Origin: Rhodanobacteraceae bacterium
GTDB taxonomy: Bacteria; Pseudomonadota; Gammaproteobacteria; Xanthomonadales; Rhodanobacteraceae
DNA length: 9,366 nucleotides
NCBI GenBank assembly: GCA_012270595.1
Contig: JAAXIA010000169.1
Span: forward strand, 1 to 9,366
Reading direction: 5' to 3'
The position numbers and the translations under genes are program-made. How positions within the stretch are numbered: the first letter of the stretch is position 1; the number at the start of each line of letters is the position of its first letter. This document shows positions 1-8,106 of this stretch, in pieces. The notes beneath the pieces are model-generated. The model had not been told where the DNA came from. It did not search any database and saw nothing but the letters and a program-made list of their open reading frames with translations.

Positions 1-2943
1 GGCTATGACTATCTGAATATCACCAAAGACGAAGATTTGCTGCGTAATCTACGTGTTCAGCTTGCTAAACTCAATGAGATGACGTTTTCAGATGCGGAAT
101 GGCAGCAGATGCAGACAAACTATCTAGCCAAGAAACATGAAAACATCGAGAAAAAAACCATCAGGATTCAGGAAGATTATATCTTTAACCTAACGCGTGA
201 TGATGGCACCACCAAGAATGTGCGGATTTTAGATAAGGATAACATCCATAACAACAGCGTGCAGGTGATCAATCAATATGAAACCGAAGGCGCACGCAAA
301 AACCGCTATGATGTGACGGTGCTGGTCAATGGCCTGCCGTTGGTGCATGTGGAGCTAAAGCGGCGAGGTCTGGCAATTCGTGAGGCGTTTAACCAGATTG
401 ATCGGTATAAGCGCGATAGCTTCTGGGCTGATAGCGGCCTGTTTGGATATGTGCAGCTGTTTGTGATCTCCAATGGCACGCACACCAAATACTATTCCAA
501 CACCACCCGCTATGCTCATTCGGAAGAACAGCAAGAAGGTCGCAAGTCGCGTAAGATAACCAGCAACAGTTTTGAATTTACCTGCTGGTGGACGGATGCA
601 CAGAATAAACGCATTTCCGATCTGGTGGATTTTGCTAAGAGCTTCTTTTTAAAGCATTCGCTGCTTTCAGTCCTGACGCGTTATTGCGTGTTCACCTCCG
701 ACAAACTGCTTCTGGTGATGCGCCCTTATCAGATTGCCGCAGCGGAAGGCATCATGAACCGCATCGCTATGGCTACTAGCCACAAAAAGCTCGGTACCGT
801 GGATGCTGGCGGCTATATCTGGCACACCACCGGCAGCGGTAAAACGCTGACCAGCTTCAAAACAGCGCAGCTTGCATCTCAACTTGATGGGGTGGACAAG
901 GTGCTTTTTGTCGTTGACAGGAAAGACCTCGATTACCAAACAATGAGGGAGTATGACAAATTCAAGGAGGTTTCGGCAAATTCCAACGCTAGCACCGCTA
1001 TTTTGGCGAGGCAACTTGCTGACCCGAACGCGAACATCATTATCACCACAATTCAGAAGCTAGCCAGATTCATCTCTGCCAATAAAGGCCACAGCATTTT
1101 TGACGGTCATATTGTATTGATATTCGATGAATGCCACCGTTCCCAGTTTGGCGAGATGCACAGATCCATTACCAAGGCTTTCAAGAACTATCATATTTTC
1201 GGTTTCACCGGCACGCCAATCTTTGTGGATAATTCTTCATCGGGCGGAAAGTCGCACCTAAAGACTACAGAACAGGCATTTGGTCAGAAGCTGCATGCCT
1301 ATACCATTGTGGATGCCATCAATGACGGGAATGTGCTGCCCTTTCGTATTGATTACATCAATACGCTGAAGATGAAGGATGAAATTAAAGACAAAAAAGT
1401 GTGCGCCATTGATATTGAAAAAGCGGTAAACGACCCGCGGCGCATTGCTCAAGTCACCAATTATATTCTGGAACATTTTGAACAGAAAACGAAGCGTGAT
1501 GGAGGTTCTTACTCTTTCAATAAGCTTTCCAATATTACGGAAGTTGTTTCAGATAAAGAGAAAGATGCTAGCAAAAAGATCAAAGAAATCCGGCATCAGG
1601 TTCGCTTGAACGGATTTAACTCCATCTTTGCAGTTAGCTCCATTGAGGTGGCCAAGAAATACTATAACGAATTCAAATCGAGGGATTCCCCGCTTGAAAT
1701 AGCCACGATCTTCAGCTTTGGAGCCAATGAGGAAGACACCGAGGACGGTCTTCTGCCAGATGAAGATTTTGATACGGGCAGTCTGGATCAGACGTCCCGT
1801 GATTTTCTGGAGGCAGCGATAGCCGATTACAACAGCTCTTTTGGGACAAGCTACGACACGAGCGCAGATAAATTTGAAAATTACTACAAAGATTTGTCTC
1901 AGCGCATGAAGAACCGTGAGATTGATCTGCTGATCGTAGTGAATATGTTTCTGACCGGGTTTGATGCGACTACACTCAATACCTTATGGGTTGATAAAAA
2001 CGTGCGTCATCACGGCCTGCTTCAGGCGTTCTCTCGCACTAACCGTATTTTGAACTCGGTGAAGACCTTTGGACATATCATCTGTTTCCGGGATCTGGAA
2101 GAGGCGACAAAAGACGCGCTATCAATCTTTGGCAACAAAGAAGCAGGCGGCATTGTCTTGCTGAAATCATACAAAGAGTATTACAACGGCTGGGAACAGG
2201 ACGGCAAGCCGCAAAGGGGTTATGTCGACTTAATTACAGAGCTTCAGGAGCGTTTTCCCCTATCGTTATTTATTAAGGGCGAATGGGAAGAAAAAGATTT
2301 TATTAAACTGTGGGGTTCTATCCTTAGGCTACGCAATATCCTTGTATCGTTCGACGAATTTGCGGGGAATGAGGTTTTAGCCGAGCGTTATTTCCAAGAC
2401 TATCAGAGCGTCTATCTCGACCTTTACGACAAATTCATAAAACATAAAGAATCAGACAAGGAAAATATCAACGATGACGTAGAGTTTGAAATAGAATTAG
2501 TGAAGCAGACCACGATTGATATTGGTTATATTCTTCAGCTGGTTGCCAAATATCAGGGGATGAAAGATAAAGAAATTCTGACTACCATTGACAAAGCAAT
2601 GGATTCAAGCATTGAGCTGCGTAGCAAGAAAGAGCTGATTAAGCGTTTTATCAAGACACTAAATGTTCACAGTGATGTTGATAAAGAATGGCGAACGTTT
2701 ACCAATAAAAACAGAGCAGAGGAGCTTGATCGCATTATTGCCGAAGAACACCTGAAGCCAGATCAAACCAAAAAGTATATTTCCAATGCTTTCCGAGATG
2801 GTTATCTGGAGTCAACTGGCACCACCTTCGCCGGGATTCTTCCGCCAGTTTCCATGTTTGGTAAAGATAATAGGCGTGCCAGGAAAAAGACCGCTGTACG
2901 GGATAGGTTGAAGGAATTTTTTGAGAAATATATGGGTGTTTAG
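1..2943 (+). CDS. hsdR: Type I restriction enzyme, motor/nuclease subunit HsdR (EcoR124I-like, 5' end missing)
   Basis: This is the restriction subunit that, with HsdM and HsdS, translocates DNA using ATP and cleaves at a distance from an unmethylated target. The frame is open from base 1, so the start lies outside the window; compared with EcoR124I HsdR as I recall it, roughly 45-50 N-terminal residues are missing. The 980 visible residues (numbered from base 1) show the PD-(D/E)XK nuclease as RYDV (D104) and ELK (E118, K120). The SF2 motor follows: Walker A TGSGKT (K281), DECH from residue 376, GFTGTP from 401, FLTGFD near 650-655 and QAFSRTNR near 675-682. A helical C-terminal domain ends FFEKYMGV, the usual family end. 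No frameshift or lost motif is seen, so it is probably functional. It is visibly more AT-rich than the genes to its right, consistent with transfer. Partner genes would be to the left. The family assignment is very secure. Confidence 0.97.
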   Translation, partial: GYDYLNITKDEDLLRNLRVQLAKLNEMTFSDAEWQQMQTNYLAKKHENIEKKTIRIQEDYIFNLTRDDGTTKNVRILDKDNIHNNSVQVINQYETEGARKNRYDVTVLVNGLPLVHVELKRRGLAIREAFNQIDRYKRDSFWADSGLFGYVQLFVISNGTHTKYYSNTTRYAHSEEQQEGRKSRKITSNSFEFTCWWTDAQNKRISDLVDFAKSFFLKHSLLSVLTRYCVFTSDKLLLVMRPYQIAAAEGIMNRIAMATSHKKLGTVDAGGYIWHTTGSGKTLTSFKTAQLASQLDGVDKVLFVVDRKDLDYQTMREYDKFKEVSANSNASTAILARQLADPNANIIITTIQKLARFISANKGHSIFDGHIVLIFDECHRSQFGEMHRSITKAFKNYHIFGFTGTPIFVDNSSSGGKSHLKTTEQAFGQKLHAYTIVDAINDGNVLPFRIDYINTLKMKDEIKDKKVCAIDIEKAVNDPRRIAQVTNYILEHFEQKTKRDGGSYSFNKLSNITEVVSDKEKDASKKIKEIRHQVRLNGFNSIFAVSSIEVAKKYYNEFKSRDSPLEIATIFSFGANEEDTEDGLLPDEDFDTGSLDQTSRDFLEAAIADYNSSFGTSYDTSADKFENYYKDLSQRMKNREIDLLIVVNMFLTGFDATTLNTLWVDKNVRHHGLLQAFSRTNRILNSVKTFGHIICFRDLEEATKDALSIFGNKEAGGIVLLKSYKEYYNGWEQDGKPQRGYVDLITELQERFPLSLFIKGEWEEKDFIKLWGSILRLRNILVSFDEFAGNEVLAERYFQDYQSVYLDLYDKFIKHKESDKENINDDVEFEIELVKQTTIDIGYILQLVAKYQGMKDKEILTTIDKAMDSSIELRSKKELIKRFIKTLNVHSDVDKEWRTFTNKNRAEELDRIIAEEHLKPDQTKKYISNAFRDGYLESTGTTFAGILPPVSMFGKDNRRARKKTAVRDRLKEFFEKYMGV

Positions 2944-2959
2944 AAAAGAAGGATTTATT

Positions 2960-3220
2960 TCATGCAATATATAAGCCAGCTTCTGCAGTCTGCCGCCGAA
3001 CCAACCCATTGAGCTTACCCCCCCCCGCACCAACCCAGCGCATAAACTGTTTTGGCACTTTGCCGTGTTCCTCGTTGTTGGTTTTAATGCGCATTACCTG
3101 GTGCTGGAGTGCTCCATCGCCTGGATGGTAGGTGAGTGACTTGTGGGTGAATGATGCCAGCGTATCAAACCGGCCGTTTGTCAGCAGGGCATTGATCAGG
3201 CGAAGGACAGCGCGTTGCAG
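2960..3220 (-). pseudogene. Phage lysozyme (GH24 endolysin) C-terminal remnant
   Basis: An open minus-strand frame of 86 codons ends in TGA at 2962-2960 and is bounded upstream by two consecutive TGA codons. It reads like the second half of a GH24 phage lysozyme, which cleaves peptidoglycan at lysis. Recognisable pieces are AVLRLINALLTNGRFDTLASF (compare family AVxxLVxxPLTQxQFDALVSF), then GALQ, then KQFMRWVGAGGGKLNGL and VRRQTAEAGLY (compare FxRWVxAGGKxLPGLVRRREAEAALY). The N-terminal half with the catalytic Glu is absent, and no start codon with a ribosome-binding site is visible, so this is a remnant. An apparent insertion of about five residues (near HKSLTYHPGD) suggests drift. The frame includes a run of nine G. 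It converges on hsdR, with 16 bases between them, and about 77 bases of unrecognised sequence separate it from the tRNA 3' end. I infer prophage debris. It accounts for most of the 354 bases between hsdR and the tRNA. Confidence 0.75.
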
Positions 3221-3297
3221 TCATCACGTGCGTTTTGTCAATGCGCCACTGGCGCAGGCATTTGGAAGGGGGTATAAAAAAGTTTGTTTGGTGTTAA

Positions 3298-3387
<90 letters not shown>

Positions 3388-3422
3388 AAAGGGGCACCAA
3401 GAGCCGTGCGCTAAAGGGAGCT

Positions 3423-3452
3423 ATCATAGGCTAATGCGATCCATCATGACAA
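3423..3452 (-). promoter_or_regulatory. Sigma-70 promoter for the tRNA-Ser gene
   Basis: On the minus strand there is TTGTCA (3452-3447, five of six matches to the -35 consensus), an 18-bp spacer, and TATGAT (3428-3423, five of six to the -10). Initiation would fall near 3416, about 30 bases before the mature tRNA 5' end. The -35 box is only a few bases from the start codon of the divergent phosphatase gene, so the two may influence each other. Confidence 0.6.
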
Positions 3453-3458
3453 CAGGCG

Positions 3459-4160
3459 ATGATTGAATTCGGGCATGGTACCCACGCGGGTTTGTGCCGT
3501 GTGTGCAATGAGGATACTTACTATGCTGACGCGTTATTGGGGCTGTTCCTGGTCATCGATGGCATGGGTGGTTATCAGCGTGGTGAAGTAGCTGCCGCAC
3601 TGGCGCGTGAGCTTGTACTTGATGGAGTAAGGCGCAGCCTGGCGCTGGCTGAAGCTGTGCGCAAGGTCCAGACGCAGCTGTCTGGCTACCTGCGTGGCGG
3701 TATTGATAGTCCTCCGATGGGTGTGACTCTCGCTGCTCTGCGTCTGCATGGTGACGCCTATGAAGTGGTCTGTGTCGGTGATAGTCGTGTCTACGGGTGG
3801 CTATGTGGTATGGAGCGGATCTGCTTTGCCCCGGGCTGGATACCGCAGGGGATGGAAGCAAACCTGACGATGACAGCACAGCAAGCACGCCCAACCAAGC
3901 CATGTATGATGACCCAGGCATTAGGTATTACTTCCCCTGGGGACCTCAGCCTTGGTACGGCAAGCGGGGTGCTGAAACGAGGTATGCAGTTTTTGTTATG
4001 CAGCGATGGCCTGACCGAAGAACTTGGAGACAAGGTTATTACCGAGCTGGTAGGGCGCACTGATCTGGCTGCGCAAGAATGCGTGGATCAGCTTCTGCTG
4101 GCAGCCCTTGATGTTGGCGGGAGGGACAATATCACCGCTATTCTGGTTCGTGTAGATTGA
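3459..4160 (+). CDS. PP2C-family serine/threonine protein phosphatase
   Basis: This is a cytoplasmic metal-dependent phosphatase of the bacterial PP2C/Stp type (233 aa), which removes phosphate from Ser/Thr of proteins modified by Hanks-type kinases. Motifs in order: GLCRVCNED (11-19), VIDGMGG (32-38, D34 a metal ligand), MGVTLAAL (87-94, family G(T/V)T), VGDSRVY (106-112), TQALG (152-156), CSDGLTEEL (181-189, D183 a metal ligand) and GGRDNITAILV (220-230, D223 a metal ligand). The family DHS motif expected after the VGDSR strand is missing; residues 113-151 (WIPQGMEANL region) are divergent, with no DHS. ATG 3459 is the first in-frame start after a TGA at 3447, and it places the first motif at the usual distance from the N-terminus. 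No strong Shine-Dalgarno is seen. No kinase or FHA gene is nearby, so its target is unknown. It is convergent with the membrane-protein gene at 4184. Confidence 0.9.
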   Translation: MIEFGHGTHAGLCRVCNEDTYYADALLGLFLVIDGMGGYQRGEVAAALARELVLDGVRRSLALAEAVRKVQTQLSGYLRGGIDSPPMGVTLAALRLHGDAYEVVCVGDSRVYGWLCGMERICFAPGWIPQGMEANLTMTAQQARPTKPCMMTQALGITSPGDLSLGTASGVLKRGMQFLLCSDGLTEELGDKVITELVGRTDLAAQECVDQLLLAALDVGGRDNITAILVRVD

Positions 4161-4183
4161 CAGGCGCCCGTCGGTATGGCGCT

Positions 4184-4495
4184 TCAGCCAGGTGGGCGTG
4201 TATTGTGGTGACGACGCTCGACAACGATGAACTCGCCTTCCAGGATCTTTCCCTGATGGGCAGTTTTTTTCCATTTTCTGGCGGCGCGTTTGAGACGCCA
4301 TGTATGTAAGGTGATCCAGGCGCCGCTGATGACCAGCACGATAGCGCTTGTTATCAGACTGAAGATCAGGATCCCCAGACCGAAGGTCAGGAACCCACCG
4401 AACAGGGCCAGGCCAAGCAGTAAGGTCAGAGCCTTGATCAGCGGATGATGGGAACGGGGTGGTATGGAGTTGAGAACGAAGCGCATATGTCGCAT
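4184..4495 (-). CDS. Small two-helix membrane protein of unknown function
   Basis: This is a 103-residue protein that I cannot assign to a named family. It has a short N-terminus with basic residues. Two hydrophobic helices follow, at about residues 21-43 (ALTLLLGLALFGGFLTFGLG region) and 46-63 (FSLITSAIVLVISGAWI region). Next come a strongly basic stretch (WRLKRAARKWKK) and a tail containing GKILEGEFIVVERR, which is probably a short cytoplasmic strand. The layout suggests an inner-membrane protein with its C-terminus in the cytoplasm by the positive-inside rule. ATG 4495 and ATG 4486 are both possible starts, lying in two CATATG copies, and neither has a clear ribosome-binding site. It is convergent with the phosphatase (23 bases between stops) and divergent from tviB. 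The clean membrane-protein composition argues for a real gene. Confidence 0.7.
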   Translation of the reverse strand: MRHMRFVLNSIPPRSHHPLIKALTLLLGLALFGGFLTFGLGILIFSLITSAIVLVISGAWITLHTWRLKRAARKWKKTAHQGKILEGEFIVVERRHHNTRPPG

Positions 4496-4511
4496 ATGTA
4501 GTGAGACAGGA

Positions 4512-4520
4512 TGCTAAAAT
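4512..4520 (+). promoter_or_regulatory. Possible extended -10 promoter upstream of tviB
   Basis: TGCTAAAAT has the extended -10 form (TG, one base, then TAAAAT, five of six to consensus). No acceptable -35 lies at the usual distance. It would give a leader of about 170 bases before the tviB start. This is the best candidate in the 201-base gap between the divergent genes, but it remains weak. Confidence 0.25.
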
Positions 4521-4696
4521 GGTGACGTGTTCTTCTGGATGTGGGGACTGTATCGCTGTCAGACAAGTCTTGAGGTCGGGACGCAAGCTGTCAGGATACG
4601 AACTTTATTTTGCATGCCAGCCTGCGTCAGGCCCTATTCCATCCTTTGAAATGCACCCATGGGGGCTGTACTTACCAATCAAGGCCATATTAACAC

Positions 4697-5977
4697 ATGA
4701 TGCAAGCATTGGATAATCTGCGCATTGCCGTCGTGGGTCTGGGCTATGTTGGGTTGCCTCTTGCCGTGGAATTTGGCAAGCAATATGAGGTCGTTGGCTT
4801 TGATATTGACAGCGAGCGTATTGAACAATTGCGCGCTGGTGTCGATGTTACCCAGGAGCTTCCCGCTTTTGAGCTGGCTGCTGCCGACAAGTTGCATTAC
4901 ACCACGGATCTGGACGTCTTGCGTGACTGCAAGGTGTTTATTGTTGCCGTACCAACGCCTGTTGATAAGGCGAAACGTCCTGATCTTGAACCTCTGCTGA
5001 CGGCAAGCCTCCGTCTTGGCAAGGTGCTTAAGCGTGGTGATCTGGTTATCTATGAATCGACGGTTTACCCTGGGTGTACTGAGGAAATCTGTATTCCTCA
5101 GCTGGAGCGTGGATCCGGCCTGAAGCTGAATGTGGATTTTTTTGTAGGCTATAGTCCAGAAAGAATCAATCCTGGGGACAGAAAGCACCGGTTACAGGAT
5201 ATTTGCAAGCTGACTTCTGGTTCCACTCCCGAGGCAGCGGATGTTGTTGATCGTCTTTATGCCCGCATCGTCACGGCGGGCACACATAAAACCCGTTCCA
5301 TCAAGGTGGCTGAAGCTGCGAAAATTATCGAGAATACGCAGCGTGATCTTAATATTGCCTTTATTAATGACCTGGCCATTTTTTTTAACAGATTAGGCAT
5401 TGATACTCAGGAAGTACTGGCGGCAGCGGCGACCAAATGGAACTTTCAGGCTTTTCAACCGGGGCTGGTTGGCGGCCATTGTACCGGTGTTGATCCCTAC
5501 TACCTTGCTTACAAGGCGCAGGCAACAGGGCATCATCTGGATCTTATCCTGGCCGCGCGGAAGATCAATGAAAGCATGGGCGCTTATATTGCTGGTGAGG
5601 TCATTCGACTCATGCTTCTTAAGGGTATCAATCCGCTACATGCGCGGGTTTTATTGCTTGGCCTGAGCTTCAAGGAAAATTGCCCGGATCTGCGTAATAC
5701 CCGTGTTGTGGATATGGTGCAGGCATTACGCGCTTATACCATGGAGGTTGATATTTACGATCCATGGGTTGATGCAGCCAGCGCTGTGCGCGAAGTCGCT
5801 ATAGAACTTGTTTCCAGACCTTGCCGAGCTTGTTACGATGCGGTAATACTTGCTGTCGGCCACCGTCAGTTTGTCGCATTGGGTGGGGAGGGGATACGTG
5901 CCTTTGGCAAGGCGAAAACAGTTGTTTATGATATAAAGAGCGTGTTGCCGCGCGAGGCGGTGGATGGGCGGCTGTGA
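4697..5977 (+). CDS. tviB: UDP-N-acetylglucosamine 6-dehydrogenase, TviB-like
   Basis: This is an NAD-dependent nucleotide-sugar dehydrogenase that oxidises C6 of UDP-GlcNAc to the uronic acid for capsule or O-antigen synthesis, in the cytoplasm. The 426 residues closely follow TviB of the Vi capsule pathway. They show a Rossmann GLGYVG (14-19), YESTVYPGCTEE (119-130), VGYSPERINPGD (150-161), KVAEAAKIIENTQRDLN (203-219, with K209 and N213 as active-site candidates), GGHCTGVDPYYL (259-270, catalytic C262), FKENCPDLRNTR (325-336) and the C-terminal IYDPW motif. The family usually has Ile after the catalytic Cys, where this protein has Thr. ATG codons at 4697 and 4700 are both possible and neither has a good ribosome-binding site; 4697 is chosen as first. 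No epimerase, glycosyltransferase or export gene is adjacent, so the end product cannot be read from context. The related enzyme WbpA is a possible alternative name. Confidence 0.88.
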   Translation: MMQALDNLRIAVVGLGYVGLPLAVEFGKQYEVVGFDIDSERIEQLRAGVDVTQELPAFELAAADKLHYTTDLDVLRDCKVFIVAVPTPVDKAKRPDLEPLLTASLRLGKVLKRGDLVIYESTVYPGCTEEICIPQLERGSGLKLNVDFFVGYSPERINPGDRKHRLQDICKLTSGSTPEAADVVDRLYARIVTAGTHKTRSIKVAEAAKIIENTQRDLNIAFINDLAIFFNRLGIDTQEVLAAAATKWNFQAFQPGLVGGHCTGVDPYYLAYKAQATGHHLDLILAARKINESMGAYIAGEVIRLMLLKGINPLHARVLLLGLSFKENCPDLRNTRVVDMVQALRAYTMEVDIYDPWVDAASAVREVAIELVSRPCRACYDAVILAVGHRQFVALGGEGIRAFGKAKTVVYDIKSVLPREAVDGRL

Positions 5978-6079
5978 TCAGCGTTACCCCTACCAGCGCT
6001 TGAGCTTTAATCAAGCAGACTAGATCTCTGTTTCGACGCATGATGTTTTTTTTTTGCGCCGCGCGTACCATGATGGTTT

Positions 6080-7921
6080 TCAGGGAAACATCAGGTTGAT
6101 ACCAAACACGGTAATAAGCAGGATCAGCAAAGTCAAAGGCAGGCCGACACGCAGAAAATCGCTGCGCTTATAGCCGCCTGGTCCGGTTGCCATCATCAAG
6201 GCGGGGTGACCGGAACTTATCAGGAAAGTATTGGATGAAGATACAGCGACAATCAGTACATAGGCTGATGGGTTGCCGCCTGTGGCCAGTGCCACACTGA
6301 TGGCTACCGGGACCATCATGACCGTCGCCCCAACGTTGGACATTACCTGCGAAAACAGCAAGGTAAATACAGCGAGTACCAGTTGTATCAGCCATGGCGC
6401 GTCTTGGCCCATGTGCCGCAACACCTCCTGTGATAGCCAGGTGGCAGTGCCACTGGAATTCATGGCCCAACCTAGCGGAATCAGACTGGCCGTGACGAAA
6501 ATGGTTTTCCAGTGGATGGCCCGATAGGCTTCATCCATATTGAGTACACCGGAAAGCAGCATGCCGACCGCACCCGTCATCGTGGCGACAGGCAGGTTTA
6601 CATGTGTAAACAGCGCAAGCCCCATGGCGAGAAAAAAGAAACCCAGTGCCTGCCAGATTTTATGCGGGCGTTGCTCTTTGCGTGGAATATCGGTAATCAC
6701 AACCAGATCGCGCTCTTCAGCGGTCTGTGCCAGTTCGCGCCAGCTTGAATGCACAACCAGAGTGTCACCGGCGCGTAGCGTCAACGCACGGATATCGTCA
6801 CGATGTACGTGTTCACCATGAATGACCGCCAATACGGAAATGCCGTGGCGGCTACGCAAGGGTAGCTTACCGATCATCCGCCCTATAAAGCGTGAACTGG
6901 GAGGAATGACCACCTCGGAAATGCCGGCACGGGAGGGGTTGAACAATGCATTCAGCGTGCGCATACGTAGCAGTAGACGGCAGAGCTGATTGTTGGCAAA
7001 CTGATTCAGTTGTTCACGTGGTCCTAGCACTCCCAGTACGGAACCTACCCAGATCATGTGATCGGATAGTGGTGCCATGCGGATATCGTTGCCGCTTTTG
7101 ATGGCCAGAATGCGTGGGGCGTGATGTAAACGTTCAATCTCACCGATGCGCATGCCTACCAGTGGACTTTCCACTGTGACGGTCAATTCAGCGAGTTCAC
7201 CGGTGATGCCGTAAGTATCTGCAAAATAGCTTTCGGTGCGCCCAGGGGTGACCTTTTGTGGCGTGTTTTCATGTTCAGGAAGGATCCTGTGGGTAAAGAG
7301 CCAGAAGAACCCGATACCCACGGCGGCCAGCACCAGCCCCACCGGTGTCACACTAAACAGCCCAAAGGTGGGGATGGTTGGTGTGCCGGGTGGTAGATGG
7401 CTGTTTGCGCTGCTGATGAGGTCGTTCAGCATAATGAGTGGCGAATTGGCAATCAGCGTGGTGTTGGTGGCGGTGAGGACGCAAAAAGCCATGGGTAACA
7501 GCAAGCGCGAGATCGGCACGCCAGTACGCGCGGACAGACGACCGGATAAGGGAATCATTAAAGCGGCGACTGCCTGGCTGGGAATAAACGCGCTGAACAG
7601 GCTGACGGTCGCATTAAGTAGCAGGCTCAGGTGCGATTCCTTACCGCGCGCCATCCGCAGCACAAAGCGGATAGCCAGACTGAGTACGCCGGCCCGATCA
7701 AGTCCCTCTCCCATGATGGTGACTGCCATGATGGTGATCACTGCATGGCTGGCAAAGCCGTTGAAAATTTTTTCCGGCGGAATAAGTCCGGTTAGGCCAA
7801 TAACTACTACCAGGAGCAGGGCAACAAGGTCGGCGCGAATCCACTCCAGCACCAGCATAACGATGGTGAAGGCCAGCAAGCCAAGCACCAGCATCCGGTC
7901 GGGGGTGAGTGTTAGCGCCAT
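6080..7921 (-). CDS. SLC13-family (DASS) permease with two RCK_C domains
   Basis: This is an inner-membrane transporter of the divalent anion:sodium symporter type. Such RCK-containing bacterial members are usually annotated as sulfate or dicarboxylate carriers; the substrate cannot be told here. From ATG 7921 it is 613 residues. Hydrophobic helices lie at about 9-27, 31-47 and on to about 210. Two RCK_C (TrkA-C) regulatory domains follow, at about 243-311 (SPLVGMRIGEI) and 333-406 (SRFIGRMIGKLPLR, then GDTLVVHSS). The second membrane half starts near 422 and contains PLGWAMNSSGTA, SQVMSNVGATVMMVP and GPGGYKRSDFLRVGLPL, all typical of the family, with end NLMFP. A TTG at 7993 would add 24 residues, but MALTLTPDRML gives a normal family start, with GGGA about 12 bases upstream. 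It converges on tviB and diverges from pilJ. Confidence 0.9.
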   Translation of the reverse strand: MALTLTPDRMLVLGLLAFTIVMLVLEWIRADLVALLLVVVIGLTGLIPPEKIFNGFASHAVITIMAVTIMGEGLDRAGVLSLAIRFVLRMARGKESHLSLLLNATVSLFSAFIPSQAVAALMIPLSGRLSARTGVPISRLLLPMAFCVLTATNTTLIANSPLIMLNDLISSANSHLPPGTPTIPTFGLFSVTPVGLVLAAVGIGFFWLFTHRILPEHENTPQKVTPGRTESYFADTYGITGELAELTVTVESPLVGMRIGEIERLHHAPRILAIKSGNDIRMAPLSDHMIWVGSVLGVLGPREQLNQFANNQLCRLLLRMRTLNALFNPSRAGISEVVIPPSSRFIGRMIGKLPLRSRHGISVLAVIHGEHVHRDDIRALTLRAGDTLVVHSSWRELAQTAEERDLVVITDIPRKEQRPHKIWQALGFFFLAMGLALFTHVNLPVATMTGAVGMLLSGVLNMDEAYRAIHWKTIFVTASLIPLGWAMNSSGTATWLSQEVLRHMGQDAPWLIQLVLAVFTLLFSQVMSNVGATVMMVPVAISVALATGGNPSAYVLIVAVSSSNTFLISSGHPALMMATGPGGYKRSDFLRVGLPLTLLILLITVFGINLMFP

Positions 7922-8106
7922 GGGCTGACATCCCAACGTGGCATATGCTGAAGCTGGATGTACAAGGAGAACGGTAAATAATTCACGCTGCAATGGCTTG
8001 AGCGACCGGCTGGGTCGCAGTATAAGCGGATTGACGCATCAGTGTTTTGTTGCCGTTGTCCGTGTGCGCGTGGGCCTGGCCAATCTGTTGTGGTACGGTG
8101 CGCGGT

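Noticed and set aside
2948..3012. A short plus-strand reading frame after hsdR (ATG 2962, 16 codons) with a good GAAGGA ribosome-binding site, possibly a truncated next gene of the restriction operon
   Set aside because: It is exactly antisense to the well-matched lysozyme C-terminus, stops after 16 codons and resembles nothing.
2812..3033. Minus-strand 73-residue frame across the hsdR end and lysozyme remnant
   Set aside because: It is a shadow of hsdR and of the lysozyme frame, with no family resemblance.
4164..4182. GCGCC/GGCGC inverted repeat between convergent stops as a bidirectional terminator
   Set aside because: Only 5 bp with a 9-base loop, and there is no T run on either side.
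3996..4586. Minus-strand 196-residue frame overlapping the phosphatase and the small membrane protein
   Set aside because: It has low-complexity polar content with no domain, and is better explained as a shadow of the two assigned genes.
5998..6016. GCTTGA/TCAAGC hairpin after tviB as a terminator
   Set aside because: The stem is only 6 bp and not GC-rich, and the T run is 30 bases away.
7236..7928. Plus-strand 230-residue frame inside the permease gene
   Set aside because: Its Ser/Arg/Thr-rich composition is typical of an antisense shadow of a membrane-protein gene, and the permease frame has clear family motifs.
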